A stretch of 64,000 bases of DNA from contig NZ_CP121261.1 in NCBI RefSeq assembly GCF_029637605.1, forward strand, positions 372,001 to 436,000, in the 5' to 3' direction. The position numbers were made by a program, and so were the translations under genes. This document shows positions 60,348 to 64,000 of this stretch, piece by piece (position 1 is the stretch's first letter; each line of letters opens with the position of its first letter). Origin of the DNA: Achromobacter spanius (GTDB lineage Bacteria > Pseudomonadota > Gammaproteobacteria > Burkholderiales > Burkholderiaceae_B). The notes beneath the pieces are model-generated. The model was not told the origin of the DNA and did not search any database. It saw only the letters and a list, made by a program, of their open reading frames with translations.

Positions 60348-61279
60348 ATCGTGTCGGGCGCGGCGGGCGGCGCGCTGCGCACCAGGGCTTGCATGGCGAC
60401 TCGCGCGCGTTCGTAGACGACGGTGCCGCTGGCCATGAACCAGCCGCTGGCGGTGGTGACGGTAGGGGCGGTCGCCTCTACGCCGGTGCCGGCAAGGCGG
60501 TTGCTGAAGTCGCCGGCGTTGTTGAACCAGTTGCCGCGATCGCGTTCGCCCGTCATGGCGCGCGCCTGGCTGAGCGACAGCCCCGGCACCAGGGCGGCGA
60601 TGACCTCGGCGGGTGCGGTATTGACGTTGACGCTGGTGGCTACCGGCAGCACCGTCATCGTGCGGCGCATTTCGTTGCGCACGGCGGGTTCCAGTCCAAG
60701 CTGGGCGGCAATTTCGTCCACGCCGCGCGGCAGGGGCGCGCGCGAGTCGGGGGTGGCGGCGGGCTGGCCCTTGGTGCCGGACGGCGCGTCGGCCGCCAGC
60801 GCGGGCGGCTGCGACAAGGCAATGATGTCGACGATATGGGCCGCCAGCGTGTCGGGCAACTGCTGCGCGGCCAGCAGGCGGCGCAGCACTTTTTCCTGTT
60901 CGGGTTGCGGCACGCCGTTGCGCGCCAGGTTGCTCAGGTTGTACTTGCCCTGTTCGTCTTGCACGCGGCCCGAGAACACGGCGACGCGGTCGTCGCCGGG
61001 CCGTTCGATGCGTGTGTCCAGGATGGGCGTTGCCCAGATCTGATCGCCGCGCGTGGTGGATTCGCGCTTGCCGTGGTCGCGGATGACCAGTCGCGCCCAG
61101 TCGATGCCGCCTGCCAGCATGACGCGGGCCTGCACGCGCGACATCTCGTTTTCCACTCGTCGCGTGCTGGCGGTCTGGCGCTGGAACAGGCTGGTGGTCA
61201 GCGCCGCCACAATGGCCACGATGATCAGTGCGCTGATGACCGCCGCGCCGCGCTCTTCAAGCCTGGGGCGGGGCGTCAT
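60326..61279 (-). CDS. gspK: type II secretion minor pseudopilin GspK
   Basis: 317 residues. A prepilin-like N-terminus EERGAAVISALIIVAIVAAL lacks the position-5 Glu, as is normal for GspK. VMLAGGIDWARLVIRD, VQDEQGKYNLSNLA and VNVNTAPAEVIAALVPGLSLSQA are family segments. Start at 61279 overlaps gspJ stop (ATGA). Tip of the pseudopilus with I and J. Confidence 0.92.
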   Translation of the reverse strand: MTPRPRLEERGAAVISALIIVAIVAALTTSLFQRQTASTRRVENEMSRVQARVMLAGGIDWARLVIRDHGKRESTTRGDQIWATPILDTRIERPGDDRVAVFSGRVQDEQGKYNLSNLARNGVPQPEQEKVLRRLLAAQQLPDTLAAHIVDIIALSQPPALAADAPSGTKGQPAATPDSRAPLPRGVDEIAAQLGLEPAVRNEMRRTMTVLPVATSVNVNTAPAEVIAALVPGLSLSQARAMTGERDRGNWFNNAGDFSNRLAGTGVEATAPTVTTASGWFMASGTVVYERARVAMQALVRSAPPAAPDTIWTREIP

Positions 61280-61914
61280 GGCAGCTCCAGAATGCGCGTG
61301 TAGCGCTGCGGCGCGTTGGCCGCGCCGCGTTCCAGCGTGATCTCGATGCCGGTTGGCGCCGTGCCGAAACTGGCATTGGCGTCCGCCCAGCCCACGCCTG
61401 GCACCCAGGCGCGCAGGCTCAACACGCGCACGCCGGGCAGCAGCAGCACGGCGTTGACGGCGGCGGGCAGCGGGCTGCGCGGCGCGGGCGGCCCGCTGGC
61501 GCGCCACAGGCCGTCGGCCCGAACCTGCCATTGCACGCGCTGCCACAGGCCATTGCCGTCGGCATCGGGGCGCAGCAGTTCCAGCGTCTGCCCGCCCGTG
61601 TTCTGGCGCAGCAGGCGCAGCCCGCTGGTCAGCGAGACGGCGTCTTTGCCGGGCGCATCAAAGCGGGGTCCGGTGTAGGACAGTTCCACGTCGCGGGCCA
61701 TCTGCCCTAGCGTCCGGACGATGGCGTCGGTGTCTTCGGCCTGCTGTTCGATGCGGTCGCGCGCGCTGGACACACTGGCCAGGCCGCGCCAGGCCATCAG
61801 GCTGACCAGCGCCATCAGCGCCAGCGCCACCAGGACCTCGATCAGGGTGAAGCCGGCCTGGCGGGCGCGGGTGGGGGGCTTGGCGGATGGGGATAGCACG
61901 CGGCGCATGGTCAT
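61276..61914 (-). CDS. gspJ: type II secretion minor pseudopilin GspJ
   Basis: 212 residues with prepilin peptidase site RQAGFTLIEVLVALALMALVSLMAWRGLASV and a basic leader of 19 residues. Start overlaps gspI stop as ATGA. Confidence 0.93.
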   Translation of the reverse strand: MTMRRVLSPSAKPPTRARQAGFTLIEVLVALALMALVSLMAWRGLASVSSARDRIEQQAEDTDAIVRTLGQMARDVELSYTGPRFDAPGKDAVSLTSGLRLLRQNTGGQTLELLRPDADGNGLWQRVQWQVRADGLWRASGPPAPRSPLPAAVNAVLLLPGVRVLSLRAWVPGVGWADANASFGTAPTGIEITLERGAANAPQRYTRILELP

Positions 61915-62339
61915 CGCAGGCTGGACAGCAGGCCGTCCAATTGCAGCAGCACGGCATCCGGCCGGCCCGATGCGGCGTCATGGACGTTGACCGATACCTG
62001 CCGGAAGCTGCGGTTCATGGAATTCGTGAACACCAGTTCGCACTGCAACGCGCGGCCGCCTTGCGGGCAAGGCACGGTCTTCGATCCGGCGCGCGGCAAG
62101 CTCTGTTCCAGCCGCAACTGGGTCAAGGCGTTTTGCGCGGCCAGCAATGCCAAGGTCTTGTCCTGCAGGGCGCGGTTGTTGGCCGTCATGACACCGGTCG
62201 CGCGCAGCGCAGCCGCCATCGCCACGGCAATGATGGCCAGCGCCACCAGCACTTCAATCAGGGTGAAGCCGCGCTGAGAGCGTTTTGGAGGTTTGCCCAC
62301 AAGCTTGTTGGCGCAGGGAGGAAAATCAGCGGATGTCAT
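61911..62339 (-). CDS. gspI: type II secretion minor pseudopilin GspI
   Basis: 142 residues with a rather long leader before QRGFTLIEVLVALAIIAVAM. The ATG at 62339 lies inside the last codons of gspH (14-base overlap). Typical GspI ending with disulfide-forming Cys pair (PCPQ...QCEL). Confidence 0.9.
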   Translation of the reverse strand: MTSADFPPCANKLVGKPPKRSQRGFTLIEVLVALAIIAVAMAAALRATGVMTANNRALQDKTLALLAAQNALTQLRLEQSLPRAGSKTVPCPQGGRALQCELVFTNSMNRSFRQVSVNVHDAASGRPDAVLLQLDGLLSSLR

Positions 62340-62814
62340 AGCGGCCGGCGGCGTCGCGTTGCAGGGTGACCTGGTCATCGCCCGCGCGCAGGGTCAGCGT
62401 GATCGGGTCGGCAACCCATTCTGTGTTGAACACAAGCGGGCGGTCGGGGGCCAGAACCAGATGGACGACGCCCGCGTGCCAGGACTGTGGGCGCAGCATG
62501 TCGTCGTGCTCCAGGTGGTCTACCGGCACGGGCACGTTTTCGTCGGCGCTGGGGCCGGGCAGGCGTCCCTGTCGCTCGAACGACCAGCCTTGGTCGTCGG
62601 CCAGCCAGCGTATGGGCCGGCCGTCGCTGCGGGCTTCGCTTTGCGCCACGGTGAATGCATCGGCCAGGCGTTCGGCATCGGCGCGCAGGCCGTTGTCGCG
62701 CTTGCCGATCGACAGGCTCACCATGCTGGCGGCAATGGCCACGATCACCAGCACCACCAGCACTTCAACCAGCGTGAAGCCGCGCTCAGAGCTCCCAGGA
62801 ACCGATGTCGGCAT
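62326..62814 (-). CDS. gspH: type II secretion minor pseudopilin GspH
   Basis: 162 residues: SSERGFTLVEVLVVLVIVAIAASMVSLSIG is the prepilin motif. RADAERLADAFTVAQSEARSDGRPIRWLADDQGWSF is typical of GspH. The ATG at 62814 overlaps the end of gspG by 29 bases; an in-frame upstream start at 62850 is also possible. Confidence 0.9.
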   Translation of the reverse strand: MPTSVPGSSERGFTLVEVLVVLVIVAIAASMVSLSIGKRDNGLRADAERLADAFTVAQSEARSDGRPIRWLADDQGWSFERQGRLPGPSADENVPVPVDHLEHDDMLRPQSWHAGVVHLVLAPDRPLVFNTEWVADPITLTLRAGDDQVTLQRDAAGRYDIR

Positions 62815-63214
62815 CGCCGTTTTCTCCGCCGGGCTTGTTGTCGGCGCCAAACGAGAACACGTCGATGTCGCCCTTGACGCCCGGGCTCAGGAATTGATAG
62901 GGGTGGCCCCAGGGGTCGTTGGGCAGCTTGTCCAGGTAGCCGCGCCAGTTCGACGCGCCATCCGGCTTTTCGGCCAGCGCGCGCAGGCCTTGCGCCGTGG
63001 TGGGATAGCGGCCGTTGTCCAGCCGGTACAGCTTCAAGGCCTGCATGATGCCGGCAATATCCTGGCGCGCCGCCACCTGCCGCGCCTGGTCCGGGCGGTC
63101 CAGCACGCGCGGCACGATCAGCGCCGCCAGAATCCCCATGATCACAATCACCACCATGATCTCGATCAGGGTGAAACCTTGCTGACGGGCAAGCCCGCGC
63201 GGTAACTGACGCAC
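62786..63214 (-). CDS. gspG: type II secretion major pseudopilin GspG
   Basis: 142 residues from a GTG. The prepilin site RQQGFTLIEIMVVIVIMGILAALIVPRV and the calcium-loop region LDKLPNDPWGHPYQFLSPG...IDVFSFGADNKPGGENGDADIGSW are hallmark. Main filament subunit of the pseudopilus, processed by the prepilin peptidase (GspO/PilD), whose gene is not here. First gene of the eight-gene leftward operon G-N. Confidence 0.96.
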   Translation of the reverse strand: MRQLPRGLARQQGFTLIEIMVVIVIMGILAALIVPRVLDRPDQARQVAARQDIAGIMQALKLYRLDNGRYPTTAQGLRALAEKPDGASNWRGYLDKLPNDPWGHPYQFLSPGVKGDIDVFSFGADNKPGGENGDADIGSWEL

Positions 63215-63421
63215 TTTACGACTCCGGTCTTTCTAGTAGAAGCCCGGAATTGTGGACATGAAATATGACAGTAATGCTTGCGTTGGCGGGGCCAGGAGGA
63301 AAACCGCAAATATTGCGGCTTCCCACAACTGGCGGGCGATTTGGCTTTGTGTCTATACTTTCCGCATGCCTTGTCTTGGGTCCCAGGATTGGGGTCCAAC
63401 ACGCCGATAAAGGAAGCGCAT

Positions 63422-63925
63422 ATGCGTTCCACCATTTCTCATAGCGGGCTGGTCGCTTTCATTGTGGAAGGCGCTCGAGCCGACAGCAGTCGTTCCCTGC
63501 ACCTGCTTCGCGCTATCGACGATACGGTAGCCAGCAACGAAGTGCTGGCCAATACCTTTGAAACCATCTCAAGAAACGCCGCCGATGTGGCGCACGCGAT
63601 CTGCCGCGCGTCCGCAAGCGAACGGCAGGTGCTGGACCGCGAGGGCGTGTTCCAGGCCGCGTTTGATGACACGCTGGATGTGCTTGCCGAACTGGGGCGC
63701 ATGCTTGAAGAAAAGCGCCTGGCGGCCTTGGCGGACCATGAGCTTCAAGACGGTGATGGCGTGGTGGAGTCCTTCGATAAGGCAATTATTCAGGTGAAAG
63801 ATGCCTTTTCCCACTTGCACGACTTGAAGTGGGCCGTCATGGAAAATGATGCAGACGTGGCGGCGGTGGTCGTGGGCGGCCCGCAGGACGACGTCGAAGC
63901 GTTTCTTAAATCTTTGGGTCGATAA
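63422..63925 (+). CDS. hypothetical protein, 167 residues
   Basis: Start 63422 follows AAGGAAG. Predicted as almost entirely helical, acidic and cytoplasmic, with no signal peptide or membrane segment. The sequence (MRSTISHSGLVAFIVEGARA to VVVGGPQDDVEAFLKSLGR) is not one I recognise. It is divergent from the pseudopilin operon. TATACT at 63354-63359 is a possible -10 box. Confidence 0.7.
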   Translation: MRSTISHSGLVAFIVEGARADSSRSLHLLRAIDDTVASNEVLANTFETISRNAADVAHAICRASASERQVLDREGVFQAAFDDTLDVLAELGRMLEEKRLAALADHELQDGDGVVESFDKAIIQVKDAFSHLHDLKWAVMENDADVAAVVVGGPQDDVEAFLKSLGR

Positions 63926-64000
63926 GTTTGGCGTCCATTCTTATCAGGTCTCTTGCCAGGAAAGAGACGTTCGATCGTGACTTTCGCAGGGCGCCTCTCG
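63926..64000. other. window end, nothing assigned
   Basis: These 75 bases carry no gene, hairpin or repeat that I can support. Confidence 0.4.

Noticed and set aside
63422..63925. GspC for the type II secretion locus
   Set aside because: GspC needs an N-terminal membrane helix and a homology-region domain; this protein is soluble and helical.

Overview
The window is GC-rich DNA of a beta-proteobacterium, most likely Alcaligenaceae (Achromobacter/Bordetella type). The basis is the Burkholderiales-type general porin, the many GntR/IclR/LysR-controlled catabolic operons with dedicated ABC transporters, and the style of the housekeeping genes argH, ribE, xth, the PII gene and glutamine-dependent nadE. 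I see no insertion sequence, prophage, CRISPR array or rRNA. It reads as an ordinary chromosomal segment, densely coded, with most start codons coupled to the preceding stop.

Layout. (1) 68-9426: an SsuABC/TauABC-like ABC transporter divergent from a FAD amine-oxidoreductase, hutD and etfBA operon. A LysR regulator, an N-formylglutamate deformylase (hutG-like) and a MarC protein follow. (2) 9466-16595: a DUF4105 protein, a small membrane protein, a porin with tandem terminators, an LLM flavin monooxygenase/SDR pair, a TPP riboswitch in front of a sodium:solute symporter, and tRNA-Ala(CGC). (3) 16664-21201: exonuclease III, an orphan BrnA-like antitoxin behind a GntR/FCD regulator, an aldehyde dehydrogenase with a clear palindromic operator on its -35 box, and riboflavin synthase. 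(4) 21252-34009: a catabolic island with an M81 peptidase divergent from an operon encoding amidase, oligopeptide-type ABC transporter, 2-hydroxyacid dehydrogenase, alpha/beta hydrolase, PaiB-like protein and class II aldolase, closed by a convergent IclR regulator.

(5) 34337-43871: a SpeG-like acetyltransferase, a metal P-type ATPase divergent from its MerR regulator, a nitroreductase and the complete branched-chain 2-oxoacid dehydrogenase operon (E1alpha, E1beta, E2, E3). (6) 43927-52511: an exported protein with glucan-water-dikinase domain order, a structured non-coding region ending in a textbook terminator, an orphan HicB, argH, a MscS-type channel, nadE and a PII protein. (7) 52590-63214: a type II secretion locus (F; D-E; G-H-I-J-K-L-M-N) with no gspC or gspO here. 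The window ends with a hypothetical protein.

Most interesting points: the exported dikinase-like protein; the SSF transporter under a TPP riboswitch with a 7-bp anti-Shine-Dalgarno; the brnTA remnant behind the GntR gene; the 17-bp GntR operator candidate; the oxidoreductase/ETF/HutD/HutG grouping; and the candidate small RNA before hicB. Gene families were assigned by reading motifs, not by database search.
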